Source: Micavibrio sp. (lineage in GTDB: Bacteria; Pseudomonadota; Alphaproteobacteria; Micavibrionales; Micavibrionaceae). Taken from it: 53,421 nucleotides of DNA. Under the pieces are notes generated by a model. The model had not been told where the DNA came from. It ran no database searches and saw only the letters and a program-made list of their open reading frames with translations. Position 1 is the stretch's first letter. Each line of letters opens with the position of its first letter. Location: contig JAQGJB010000016.1 of NCBI GenBank assembly GCA_028290825.1, positions 1 to 53,421 on the forward strand, given 5' to 3'. Positions 19,376-27,889 of the stretch are shown here, in pieces. The position numbers and the translations under genes were made by a program.

Positions 19376-19933
19376 TCAGGCGGCCTGCTGTGCCAGATCT
19401 GCCGACTGGCCGCGCGCGTCTTCGCCGGTCAGGGTTGCGGCAATTGCATTCACTACTGCAGCAATGCGGACGCCGGCCTGAACCTGCTCACGGCTGAAGC
19501 CGCTCTGGACCAATTTGGCCTCATGGGCCTGTACGCAATACTGGCAGCCATTGATGGCGGAGACGGCGAGCGACCAGAGTTCGAAATCAAGCTTGTCCAC
19601 GCCCGGATTGCCGATCACGTTCATGCGCAGCTTGGCGGGCATGGTCTGGTAGCTTTCGCCCATCATTCCGACGAATTTGTAATAAACGTTGTTCATCGCC
19701 ATGATCGACGCGGCGGAGCGTGCGGCGTTCATTGCCTCGGGCGTCATTTCGGCGGTGACCAGGTTTTCAATCGCCACGATCAGGTCGGCGTGGCCGGCGG
19801 CCAGGGCGCAGGAATAAAAGGTGCCCCATTTCTGTTGCGCGGTCAGGATTTCTTCGCCTGCCAGCGTCGAGATATTGAGACGCAGGTCTTTTGCGTAGTC
19901 AGGAATTGAATTCTGGATGGATTCGATGCTCAT
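19376..19933 (-). CDS. ahpD: alkyl hydroperoxide reductase AhpD
   Basis: AhpD is a small carboxymuconolactone-decarboxylase-fold thiol reductant that regenerates AhpC and is itself reduced by lipoylated proteins. The 185-residue product has the CxxC motif at Cys130 and Cys133 (INGCQYCVQAHE), with Glu118 and His137 at the positions known from Mycobacterium tuberculosis AhpD. Residue 132 is Tyr, where the mycobacterial enzyme has His. It lies 74 bases downstream of ahpC with a strong AAGGAGA ribosome-binding site, so the two are probably co-transcribed. Confidence 0.95.
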   Translation of the reverse strand: MSIESIQNSIPDYAKDLRLNISTLAGEEILTAQQKWGTFYSCALAAGHADLIVAIENLVTAEMTPEAMNAARSAASIMAMNNVYYKFVGMMGESYQTMPAKLRMNVIGNPGVDKLDFELWSLAVSAINGCQYCVQAHEAKLVQSGFSREQVQAGVRIAAVVNAIAATLTGEDARGQSADLAQQAA

Positions 19934-20007
19934 GGTCTTCTCCTTGGGTTTGAAGTGAACAATGTCGAGGGGCGGCGGTTTTTTACCGCCCCTCTTGCAT
20001 TATTCGC

Positions 20008-20574
20008 TTAGGCTGCTTTTTTCAGATCGAGCGTGTCGCCGCCAACCGGACGGTTGCAGGCACAGAGTTCGTCGGTTTGCAGGGCGTCGAGAACGCGCAG
20101 CGTTTCCTTCGGGTTGCGTCCAACATTCAGACCATTCACGGTCACATGCTGGATCACGCCTTCAGGATCAACGATATAGGTGGCGCGGAGTGCAACACCG
20201 GCTTCAAAATCGCGAACGCCGAGGCCGTCGACGAGGGAACCGTTGGTGTCTGCGAAGCTCCACTGATCCAGGTTTGCCAGATCAGCATGCTCACGGCGCC
20301 AGGCCAGTTTGCAGTGTTCGTTGTCGGTCGAGCCGCCCAGAACAACAGCATCACGGTCAGAGAATTCTTTGTTCAGTTTCGCGTATTCAACGATTTCGGT
20401 CGGGCAGACGAAGGTGAAATCTTTTGGATAGAAGAAGATCACTTTCCATTTGCCTTCAAAGCTGGCCTGGGTGATTTCTTCGAAAGCGGACACGCCGTTT
20501 TCTTCGTGTTTCATGAATTTAGGTTTTACGCCTGTGACGGAAAATTCCGGAAGTGTATCGCCGATGCCGAGCAT
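20008..20574 (-). CDS. ahpC: peroxiredoxin AhpC (AhpD-dependent type)
   Basis: AhpC reduces hydrogen peroxide, organic peroxides and peroxynitrite. The peroxidatic cysteine is Cys57 in FTFVCPTEIVEYA. The C-terminal tail carries ELCACNRPVGG with two cysteines (171 and 173), which matches the three-cysteine mycobacterial-type AhpC, consistent with an AhpD partner rather than AhpF. The 188-residue length is normal. The gene is divergent from oxyR, with a likely OxyR operator between them, and has an AAGGAGA ribosome-binding site. Confidence 0.96.
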   Translation of the reverse strand: MLGIGDTLPEFSVTGVKPKFMKHEENGVSAFEEITQASFEGKWKVIFFYPKDFTFVCPTEIVEYAKLNKEFSDRDAVVLGGSTDNEHCKLAWRREHADLANLDQWSFADTNGSLVDGLGVRDFEAGVALRATYIVDPEGVIQHVTVNGLNVGRNPKETLRVLDALQTDELCACNRPVGGDTLDLKKAA

Positions 20575-20665
20575 GGGTTTCTCCTTAGGGGGTTGGTGGT
20601 TGGAAACAGAACGCTACCTTGCCCTTACCTTGATCGGAAATCAAATTGGATTTTTCTTGCTATTA

Positions 20666-20680
20666 ATCGGAATATCCGAT
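20666..20680. promoter_or_regulatory. LysR-type (OxyR) operator between ahpC and oxyR
   Basis: ATCGG-AATAT-CCGAT is a perfect inverted repeat with the LysR T-N11-A layout, 12 bases before the oxyR ATG. Outer CTAT (20660-20663) and ATAG (20683-20686) half-elements extend the dyad. A further ATCGGAAAT half-site lies 33 bases further from oxyR, at 20633. Spacing in helical turns fits a tetrameric OxyR footprint covering both divergent promoters. Confidence 0.6.
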
Positions 20681-20691
20681 AGATAGAATAT

Positions 20692-21591
20692 ATGGCCCAA
20701 ATTCCCACCCTACGGCAACTTCGCTATTTCCTCGCTGTGGCGGAAACCCTGTCGTTCAGCCGTGCGGCGGCGGCCTGCCATGTGACCCAATCGACTTTAA
20801 GCGGCGGGTTGCAGGATCTTGAGAAGCTTCTGGGTGAAAAACTGTTCGAGCGGACCAGCCGTGATGTTGCCCTGACCGAGACAGGCCGTGACCTGATTTC
20901 CTCCGCCCGCGATCTTGTGACGCAGGCAGAGAATTTCGTGCAGATGGCGCGGCGCAACCGCCCGCCGCTCAGCTCAACGCTGACCCTCGGCGTGATCCCT
21001 ACGATTGCGCCTTATCTTTTGCCGGATCTTTTACCCGGTCTGCAGAGCCGGTTCCCGCAGCTTGACCTGAACCTGCGCGAAGACATCACCGGGCGGCTGC
21101 TTGACGGGCTGGATAAGGGCAATGTCGATACTGTCCTGATGGCGTTCCCCTATGAGGCCGATCATCTGGACACGATGATGCTATGGGATGAGCCGTTTTT
21201 GCTGGTGAGTGCCGGAACGCAGATGACGCATACGGCACAGGCGACCCTGCAGGATCTCGACAACCGGGACGTTCTCCTCCTCGATGACGGGCATTGCCTG
21301 CGCGATCAGGCCATTGCGGCGTGCCGCCTCAAATCATCAGCGCAGCGAAAAACCTTTGGCGCGACCAGCCTGCCGACCCTGATCCAGATGGTGCAGCACG
21401 GTTACGGGGTCACGCTGCTGCCCGCGATGGCGATCAACCCTAAAACCATGCCTCCGGGCCTTTCGATGCAGCGTTTTGCATCACCGCAGCCGACCCGCAC
21501 CATCGGTCTGGCCTGGCGCAAGGACAGCCCGCGCGCGGCGGAATTCCGCGTGCTGGGGGATTTTATTGTAAAAACCAATAAAGCCCGCTAA
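20692..21591 (+). CDS. oxyR: LysR-type peroxide sensor OxyR
   Basis: OxyR senses hydrogen peroxide through a disulfide and activates ahpC and other defence genes. The N-terminal winged helix-turn-helix is clear (LRQLRYFLAVAETLSFSRAA, HVTQSTLSGGLQDLEKLLG). In the sensor domain, DDGHCLRDQAIAAC places the two redox cysteines at 202 and 211, with the same nine-residue spacing as Cys199 and Cys208 of E. coli OxyR. The 299-residue length is normal. Divergent placement next to ahpC supports the call. A diverged copy of its last 11 codons is found at 22295-22327. Confidence 0.95.
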   Translation: MAQIPTLRQLRYFLAVAETLSFSRAAAACHVTQSTLSGGLQDLEKLLGEKLFERTSRDVALTETGRDLISSARDLVTQAENFVQMARRNRPPLSSTLTLGVIPTIAPYLLPDLLPGLQSRFPQLDLNLREDITGRLLDGLDKGNVDTVLMAFPYEADHLDTMMLWDEPFLLVSAGTQMTHTAQATLQDLDNRDVLLLDDGHCLRDQAIAACRLKSSAQRKTFGATSLPTLIQMVQHGYGVTLLPAMAINPKTMPPGLSMQRFASPQPTRTIGLAWRKDSPRAAEFRVLGDFIVKTNKAR

Positions 21592-21600
21592 AGCATAATC

Positions 21601-22275
21601 ATGCAGACAGCAACAGGCATCAATCTTCCCGGTGGGTACGACCGCGTCAAAGTGGTGGGAAGCCTTGCCGATGTTTTTGGCGTGGCACTCGACGAAACAA
21701 CGGATTGCGTCGTTTACGAGCGTTCCGTTCCGGGTATGGACATCAATGCGGAAGCTCTTGCACGCGCCTTTAACAGGCATGCCGTCTGGAGCAGCTTTAC
21801 GCGGAGCGAAGTCGCCCATGCCTTGGCTCAGACGGGCGATGAAGGTCTGCGTTTTATTTTCGAGGATATGCAGACGCTCCAATCTCACTGTGCGGCGCTT
21901 GATCCGCGTCTTGTTCTCGAGATTCCAACTCTTGATCCACGACTTCGCATTGCCACACATGAATGGCATGCCGATGGCCAGCCGGACAGTGATAATTTCA
22001 GGGAACTGATCCTCTGCAATTACGCCGGGGCAACCACGCAGGGTGCGCGGCATAGTGATGCGAGGCTGAAACGCGATGGTATCGGTGATAATGAATATGA
22101 TGTTGCACCCGGCTCACCGCACATGAATTTCGGGCATTTCAATATCTGGCGCTTTAAAACCGAATATTACGGTATGAAAGGCCATGCCTTTATCCACCGC
22201 GCCCCACCGCCGGTGCCGGGTGCGGGGGTCCGCGCTCTGCTGGTGGCGTCCCGTAAACCGGCCTCTCCGGGCTAA
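21601..22275 (+). CDS. hypothetical protein, DUF1826-like
   Basis: This 224-residue protein has no signal peptide. The middle contains THEWHADG, a His-x-x-x-Asp-like pair, and the end contains FIHRAPPPVPGAGVRALLVAS, a layout resembling DUF1826 proteins and possibly a double-stranded beta-helix metal site. I do not recognise it with certainty and no function is known. It starts ten bases after oxyR and is followed by a short copy of the oxyR 3' end, so it seems to have been inserted here. Co-transcription with oxyR is likely. Confidence 0.6.
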   Translation: MQTATGINLPGGYDRVKVVGSLADVFGVALDETTDCVVYERSVPGMDINAEALARAFNRHAVWSSFTRSEVAHALAQTGDEGLRFIFEDMQTLQSHCAALDPRLVLEIPTLDPRLRIATHEWHADGQPDSDNFRELILCNYAGATTQGARHSDARLKRDGIGDNEYDVAPGSPHMNFGHFNIWRFKTEYYGMKGHAFIHRAPPPVPGAGVRALLVASRKPASPG

Positions 22276-22294
22276 AATCAGCTGCCCCGGTGAC

Positions 22295-22327
22295 GGATTT
22301 TATTGTCAAAACACCGCCAACCCGCTA
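22295..22327 (+). repeat. diverged copy of the oxyR 3' end
   Basis: Eleven codons reading DFIVKTPPTR-stop match the last eleven codons of oxyR (DFIVKTNKAR-stop at 21559-21591) in frame and length, with about 25 of 33 bases identical. It lies directly before trhO and follows the DUF1826-like gene. It looks like a scar from a duplication or insertion. Confidence 0.55.
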
Positions 22328-22337
22328 AATAAAGCCC

Positions 22338-23099
22338 ATGACTTACAAAGTTGCCGCCTTTTACCGATTTGTGAAGCTGACCGACATTCCAAGCTTGCGC
22401 GCGGAGGTGCGGGAATTCTGCCTGATCAATCATATCGTCGGCACGATCCTGCTGGCCCCGGAAGGCATTAACGGCACGATTGCGGGCCTGCCCGATGACC
22501 TCGACAAGGCAATTGATTATCTGGACAGCGTTTTGGGCCTGCGTCAGGGCGAGTTGAAATTCTCGAGCGCCGCGGAACAGCCTTTCATGCGCATGAAAGT
22601 TCGCCCGAAAAAAGAAATCATCACCATGCGCCAGCCGGAAGCCGACCCGACGGCGCGCACGGGAATCGAAGTGACGCCGGAGCAATGGAACGACCTGATC
22701 AACGATCCTGAAGTCTTGCTCATCGATACGCGCAATGATTACGAAACCAGCATCGGGATTTTCAAAGGCGCGGTGGATCCGAATATCCGCCATTTCAGCC
22801 AGTTCCCGGATTTCGTCGCAAAACATCTCGACCCCGCTAAACACAAAAAAGTTGCAATGTTCTGCACAGGCGGAATTCGCTGCGAAAAGGCCTCGAGTTA
22901 TATGCTGAATCAGGGGTTTGAAACCGTCTATCAGCTGAAGGGCGGCATTCTCAGATATCTTGAAAATATCCCGCAGGATCAAAGCCTTTGGGATGGGGCA
23001 TGTTTCGTATTCGATGGCCGTCTGGCCCTTGAACACGGGCTTGAGGAAAGCGAGCAGAGCGATGCAATTCGCGAAAGCCGCGAATACCGGAATTTGTAA
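22338..23099 (+). CDS. trhO: tRNA uridine-34 hydroxylase TrhO (rhodanese family)
   Basis: TrhO (formerly YceA) hydroxylates U34 of certain tRNAs, an oxygen-dependent step toward 5-(carboxy)methoxyuridine. The N-terminal domain reads VAAFYRFVKL and LLAPEGINGTIAG. The rhodanese domain has LLIDTRNDYE and the active-site loop MFCTGGIRCEKAS with the catalytic cysteine at about residue 176. YQLKGGILRYLE follows, as in known TrhO proteins. At 253 residues it is shorter than E. coli TrhO (about 350), lacking the C-terminal extension, as in many alphaproteobacteria. Confidence 0.93.
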   Translation: MTYKVAAFYRFVKLTDIPSLRAEVREFCLINHIVGTILLAPEGINGTIAGLPDDLDKAIDYLDSVLGLRQGELKFSSAAEQPFMRMKVRPKKEIITMRQPEADPTARTGIEVTPEQWNDLINDPEVLLIDTRNDYETSIGIFKGAVDPNIRHFSQFPDFVAKHLDPAKHKKVAMFCTGGIRCEKASSYMLNQGFETVYQLKGGILRYLENIPQDQSLWDGACFVFDGRLALEHGLEESEQSDAIRESREYRNL

Positions 23100-23190
23100 A
23101 CGCCCCCTTAATTCCTATACAATTAAACTATATCTATAAGAGCTGCCTCAAGGCGGCCAGTGTAAATGCGTGGCTGCGGGAGTGTGTGCA

Positions 23191-23775
23191 GTGTTGTTTT
23201 CGAAAGAGGAAATCAGAAGGAATCTGCTGGGCGGGCTGGAGATAGCCCTGTTCATGCAAAAGGGCTCCAAAAGATTTGGCAACACCTATGACGAGGCGAT
23301 GCGGTCTTTCATCATCCCGATCCTTCTTTTTCCTTTCAGCCTTGCCGCGCTTTATCTATTCCCCATTCCTGAAATGGCCGGGGCTTCCAAAAACGCGCTG
23401 ACGCTGATGTTCAGTCTCCGGCTGTCGTTCTCATGGCTGGCGTTTTTCGGCATTATTTACTGGATGCTGCAACGGCTAGACCATATGGAGCATTTTTACC
23501 GCTTTGTCATTGCCACGAACTGGCTGACCGTGCCGGCGACGGTTGTGTTTATCCCGGTGGCCTTTATGTTGCTGGGCGGGAATTTTTCGTGGATCCAGCT
23601 TTATCCGTTCATGAAGTTCCTGGTGATCTATTCCTATGCGTTCAGTGCCTTTATGGCGGTGCATGTGTTGATCGTGCCGTGGGAACTGGCCGGGTTTTTC
23701 GTGTTCCTGACCATGATGATTGACAAGAGCACACTTGATTTCATGCACTGGGTCGGAACGCTGTTCAGTTCATGA
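23191..23775 (+). CDS. uncharacterised integral membrane protein
   Basis: I choose the GTG at 23191 because GGGAG lies about eight bases upstream; the frame is open from 23170. The product, about 194 residues, has a short polar N-terminus and four or five membrane segments (around FIIPILLFPFSLAALYLF, LSFSWLAFFGIIYWML, TVPATVVFIPVAFMLL, AFSAFMAVHVLIVPW and AGFFVFLTMMI). A Yip1-like fold is possible, but I recognise no motif. Its last 11 bases overlap the end of the convergent glycosyltransferase gene. Confidence 0.7.
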   Translation: MLFSKEEIRRNLLGGLEIALFMQKGSKRFGNTYDEAMRSFIIPILLFPFSLAALYLFPIPEMAGASKNALTLMFSLRLSFSWLAFFGIIYWMLQRLDHMEHFYRFVIATNWLTVPATVVFIPVAFMLLGGNFSWIQLYPFMKFLVIYSYAFSAFMAVHVLIVPWELAGFFVFLTMMIDKSTLDFMHWVGTLFSS

Positions 23776-24895
23776 TGCGCATATAAAGCATCTGGGTCTG
23801 CGCCATCACGGCGGCGGCTGATAAATCACCCTCAACGATCTTCCGGCTTTCAAGCCCCATTTCCGCACAGGCAGGCAGATCGCCCGCCAGTTTCAGAATC
23901 TTTTCGGAAAGTGCCAGCGCGTCACCGGGCTGAACCAGATGGCCGTTGCGACCCTCTTCCACCACCTCACGGCAACCGGGAACATCGCTGACGATCATTG
24001 GGCGGCCGCACGCCCCCGCCTCCAGCAGGGATTTGGGAAGGCCCTCACCGCCCAGAGAGGGTTGCAGGGCAATGTGCGCCTGCGCCCAGATCGATTGCAT
24101 GTCCGTCTGCTGACCCTTCCAGATGACGTTCGGGTTATCGCGGCTCCATTGCTGCAGGCGGGCGGCATTCCACGAGCCGGGATTGGCGGGATCGGGCTGG
24201 CCGCAGAGCCAGAGCTGGATACGCGTATCCTGCCGCCGCAGAATTTCAAAAGCCCCCTGCAAAGCTTCCAGACCTTTGGCGGCAATCATACGCCCCGCCA
24301 TGACGCAGATCACCGGTGGCGCGGGCGGCAGAGGCGTTACAGCATAAGCATCGACATCGACGCCCGACCCACGGATGATGACCGAACGTTCGGGATCAGC
24401 GATTTTAAGCGCAATCATCCGGTCGCGGTCATCCCGGTTCTGGAACAGGGTCCAGAAATTCCTGCGTTTCATGGTCAGGGAAAACAAAACGACAAGAAGC
24501 GGTCGGAGAATCAGCGCGACCGGAACATTCGTTTCAAAGATGACGCCCAGACCCGCGAAGGCGTTGACAACGCGCGGCACATTGGCCAGCGTCGCAGCGA
24601 TGGAGCCGAAAAGAATGGGCTTCAGCGCGATATGGTGCACCAGGTCCGGTTTTTCATCGGTGTAGATTCTGGTCAGCGCAAAAATCTGTTTCAGCGCCAC
24701 GAACGGGTTGAGGCTTTTCCGTTGCAGCGGGAAGGCGATAACACGGATACCGGCCGTCTCAATCGCGGCCCTGGATGCGCCGATATTGGTGATGAGGGAT
24801 ACGTCAAACCCGGCCGACATAGCGGCACGCGCCATGGGCAGGCGGTGGGACAGGAAGTACCAGTCTTCGGTGACAAAGTAGATCAGCTTTTTCAT
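23765..24895 (-). CDS. glycosyltransferase family 4
   Basis: The product is 376 residues when started at the ATG at 24895 (MKKLIYFVTEDWYFLSHRLP), which overlaps the upstream stop codon in ATGA; a longer frame reaches 24988. It has the two-Rossmann GT-B fold: an N-terminal acceptor domain and a C-terminal donor-binding domain with VMAGRMIAAKGLEAL, then IALQPSLGGEGLPKSLLEAGACGRP, the E-x7-E-like nucleotide-sugar motif. The next gene upstream is WecA-like, so it probably adds the second sugar to an undecaprenyl-linked intermediate. Donor and acceptor are unknown. Confidence 0.9.
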   Translation of the reverse strand: MKKLIYFVTEDWYFLSHRLPMARAAMSAGFDVSLITNIGASRAAIETAGIRVIAFPLQRKSLNPFVALKQIFALTRIYTDEKPDLVHHIALKPILFGSIAATLANVPRVVNAFAGLGVIFETNVPVALILRPLLVVLFSLTMKRRNFWTLFQNRDDRDRMIALKIADPERSVIIRGSGVDVDAYAVTPLPPAPPVICVMAGRMIAAKGLEALQGAFEILRRQDTRIQLWLCGQPDPANPGSWNAARLQQWSRDNPNVIWKGQQTDMQSIWAQAHIALQPSLGGEGLPKSLLEAGACGRPMIVSDVPGCREVVEEGRNGHLVQPGDALALSEKILKLAGDLPACAEMGLESRKIVEGDLSAAAVMAQTQMLYMRIMN

Positions 24896-25959
24896 TGCGG
24901 CGTCGCCCTTACAAAGACGGAAACAATGCGGCGGAAGCGGTGCGGGCGGAGGCTCAGATACATATGCGTCAATATGGTGATGATCCACAGCCAGCCTAGC
25001 ACAGGCTCCGGCATGTGCAGCAACATGCCGCCGACGCCGATTGCGCCGAGGATAAAGCCGATGAAGGTGATAATGGCCGTTGCACGCCCGACCTCGACCC
25101 CGGCATTGATAAAATGATGATGGAAGTGATTGCGGTCGGCATCAAACGGGTGCCGCCCCTGCCCCACGCGCCGCGCGAATTGGGCGCAGGTGTCCATGAT
25201 GGGAAGCGCCAGAACCCAGGCCACGGCAATCGGTGACAGAACACCGGCATGGCCAAGACGCATGCCATACCATGCCAAAGCGAGGCCCAGCGACATACTG
25301 CCCGCGTCACCAAGGAAAATATTGGCGCGGTTGCGGAACGGGTGGCGCATGTTAAAGACCAGGAACCCGGCCAGTGCCCCCATCAGGATGGAGAGAGACA
25401 ACCCCGCACCACCGGCATCTGATACAAAACAGGCAACCAGCATCCAAAACAAGGCGACGAAACTCTTGCCGCCCGCCAGACCGTCCAGCCCGTCAATCAG
25501 GTTAATGGCATTGATGAGAAGGACGGCGGCAATAACCGAGAACGGCTTGGCCATGAAGCCCAGACCAATCGGGCCGAGGCCAAGCAGATTGCCCAGCCCC
25601 TCAACATTCGCCCCCCCAACGCAAACGATCAGGCAGGCCGCAAAAAACTGCGCCACAAACTTCCAGCGCGGGGCGATGGCGTAGCGGTCATCCAGCACCC
25701 CCACCAGCATGATCGTGAACAGGCCCAGCCAGAACGGCCATTGCACCATGATATTCGCACCGGAAAGCAGAGAGACAGCAATAAAAACCGGTACAATCAG
25801 CAGGCCGCCAATAGGGGGCGTAGGGTTATCGTGATCCTTGCGCCCGCCCGGTTTATCGACATAACCGATGCGCAGCGCCAGCCGCCTGGCCGGTGGCACA
25901 AGCAACAGCACAGCCACACAGGCCAGAATCGGGAACAGCATAAGGTGGAAAAGATCCAT
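24892..25959 (-). CDS. WecA/MraY-family undecaprenyl-phosphate sugar-1-phosphate transferase
   Basis: This 355-residue polytopic protein has about ten membrane helices and the family motifs: GRKDHDNPTPPIGGL near the N-terminus, the catalytic DDR in VGVLDDRYAIAP, NLIDGLDGLAGG, FLGDAGSMSLG and RNHFHHH. These match WecA/TagO-type enzymes, which load GlcNAc-1-phosphate or a related sugar onto undecaprenyl phosphate to start surface glycan synthesis. Dedicated MraY is less likely because no cell-wall cluster surrounds it. It overlaps the GT4 gene by four bases. Confidence 0.9.
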   Translation of the reverse strand: MDLFHLMLFPILACVAVLLLVPPARRLALRIGYVDKPGGRKDHDNPTPPIGGLLIVPVFIAVSLLSGANIMVQWPFWLGLFTIMLVGVLDDRYAIAPRWKFVAQFFAACLIVCVGGANVEGLGNLLGLGPIGLGFMAKPFSVIAAVLLINAINLIDGLDGLAGGKSFVALFWMLVACFVSDAGGAGLSLSILMGALAGFLVFNMRHPFRNRANIFLGDAGSMSLGLALAWYGMRLGHAGVLSPIAVAWVLALPIMDTCAQFARRVGQGRHPFDADRNHFHHHFINAGVEVGRATAIITFIGFILGAIGVGGMLLHMPEPVLGWLWIITILTHMYLSLRPHRFRRIVSVFVRATPQ

Positions 25960-26020
25960 GGCGTGAATGTCGCATGAATCGCGCGCGGAAAAAAGCCGAT
26001 TTCACTGTTCATTCAACGGA

Positions 26021-27772
26021 TTAACTTATGATTGCCCCGCGTCTTTGCGCGCGGTCGAGGAAACGTTGCGGTGAAAGCGCAGCGATTGTATCGCCGCCGA
26101 GGCTCTGCACGCCGCCATCCATCAGATCCGCAATCAGGTGCGCACCGGCCAGGGACGAGACTATGCCGTGCGAACCGTGGGCGGTGGTGACGTAACTGTT
26201 CTTCGTCCCCGGCACCGCACCGATAACGGGGAAACGGTCCTGTGCCGCGCAACGCAGGGCGGCGCGCGCGCCGGCGACAGGGCCGGGAATCATGCCGGGC
26301 ACGGCCTCGTTCAGGCGGGCGAGGATTTCAGCGTTGTCTTCTTCCCGCAGATCGGTGGTGGCGATCCATTTCTGGAAGGTGGAGCCGATAATGTGCCGTC
26401 CCTCATGGGGTGCGCCGATATAGCCGCTATAACAAAGGTTTGTTTTCAGGGCAGACGTGGCGGGCGATGTTTCTGCCGCGATAATCTGCCCGCGGACCGA
26501 TTGCAGTGGCAGGTCGGGCATGAATTCAGAGGCACCCGCCGCACAGGCATAGATCACGGCATCATATTCGCCAGCATTATCGGGACTGAACGGCGCATTC
26601 AATTTCACATCCGATCCCGCCGCCCAGTTCGTGCACAAAAGATGCGGGGAAACCTGTCCGGAATCCGGCAGATAAAGCGCGCTATGTGGGAGGCTTATGC
26701 CCGCGACCTGACTGGCCTCTGCCGCATCCAGCAGTTTCATATGCTGTTCGGGCCAGCGCCAGGTTTCAAGGCAGGATTCAAAACGTCTGCGCTTATCGTC
26801 ATCGGTGATGAGATGAAGACTGCCGCACGGCGCGAAGCCGACACCCGATGTTTCACGCAGGGTCCGCGCCGCCAGGGCATAAGCCCCGGCGTAAAAGTCG
26901 GATTGGGCATTGCGGTGCGCGGTAAAGCGCGGGTTGAATATACCGCCGGGATTGCCGGAGGCTCCACCGGCCAGCGCTGGCGCAGCTTCGAAGATGGTGT
27001 GGGAGATACCGCGATAGCGCAATACCTGGGCGCAGGCCGTTCCGGCAAGGCCACCGCCGATAATGGCCACGCGCTGCGGCCTCACCGGTTCCAGCTGAGC
27101 TTGAGAGCCGTTGAACCGGCCTGTTATCATGTCGCGCTTGCGGCCATAGCCACGCACTTTTTCAATTGTAAACCCGGCCTCGCGCAGGCCGTTCTTCACC
27201 AGTCCCGCAGCGGTGAAGCTTGCCAGTGTCGTTCCGGTATGGCTCAGCCGTGCCATGTTGCTGAATAAAACAGGTGTCCACATGCCGGGATTTTTCGACG
27301 GCGCAAAGCCGTCGAGGAACCACGCATCGACACCGCGCGGAATATTCAGGCGCGGAATCGCATCATTCACATCATCAAAGATCAGCGTCAGCCGCACGCG
27401 TCCGAAATCAATCCGGTGCCAGCCGGGAATACGCAGCGGATAATGTTTTACAAGACGGTCGAGGCGGTCACCGAACGCGCCGCGCCAGTCACCGAGCGCC
27501 GCGCCGATTTCTTCAGCCGTTAAGGGATAAAGTTCGAAGGAGACATAATCAAGAACGGCACCGGGTGACGCAGTTTCTTCAAACGCGGCCCATGCGACAA
27601 GGAAGTTAAGCCCCGTGCCAAAGCCGGTTTCTGCAATAGTGAACTGTTTTTTTTGCGCCCAAGATTCTGGCAAGGCATTGTTTTTCAGAAATACATGCCG
27701 TGTCTCATCGATTCCGCTTTCACGCGAGAAGTATATGTCATCAAAAATCTGCGAATACGGAATATCAACCAT
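26021..27772 (-). CDS. mnmC: bifunctional tRNA mnm5s2U34 enzyme MnmC
   Basis: MnmC completes mnm5s2U34 in tRNA: its FAD domain removes the carboxymethyl group from cmnm5U, and its MnmD domain methylates the product. The N-terminal methyltransferase has FTIAETGFGTGLNFLVAW and DAWFLDGFAPSKNPGMW. From about residue 235 the oxidase domain starts with RVAIIGGGLAGTACAQVL and ends with ALRCAAQDRFPVIG and TTAHGSHGIVSSLAGA. Both halves are intact. At 583 residues it is shorter than the E. coli protein (about 668). It is divergent from the first M3 peptidase. Confidence 0.95.
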   Translation of the reverse strand: MVDIPYSQIFDDIYFSRESGIDETRHVFLKNNALPESWAQKKQFTIAETGFGTGLNFLVAWAAFEETASPGAVLDYVSFELYPLTAEEIGAALGDWRGAFGDRLDRLVKHYPLRIPGWHRIDFGRVRLTLIFDDVNDAIPRLNIPRGVDAWFLDGFAPSKNPGMWTPVLFSNMARLSHTGTTLASFTAAGLVKNGLREAGFTIEKVRGYGRKRDMITGRFNGSQAQLEPVRPQRVAIIGGGLAGTACAQVLRYRGISHTIFEAAPALAGGASGNPGGIFNPRFTAHRNAQSDFYAGAYALAARTLRETSGVGFAPCGSLHLITDDDKRRRFESCLETWRWPEQHMKLLDAAEASQVAGISLPHSALYLPDSGQVSPHLLCTNWAAGSDVKLNAPFSPDNAGEYDAVIYACAAGASEFMPDLPLQSVRGQIIAAETSPATSALKTNLCYSGYIGAPHEGRHIIGSTFQKWIATTDLREEDNAEILARLNEAVPGMIPGPVAGARAALRCAAQDRFPVIGAVPGTKNSYVTTAHGSHGIVSSLAGAHLIADLMDGGVQSLGGDTIAALSPQRFLDRAQRRGAIIS

Positions 27773-27889
27773 ACTTTATGTGAACGAATTCGAATTTCAT
27801 CATGGCGCAACCTTGCATATCCCATTCCCTGCGTCTACGAATTGTATAACAATAAAGAAACTAAAAAATAAATGATCCTGGGAGATCAC

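Noticed and set aside
24896-24988. N-terminal extension of the GT4 protein
   Set aside because: The added residues (His/Pro-rich) overlap the WecA-like gene and precede a proper start with ATGA coupling.
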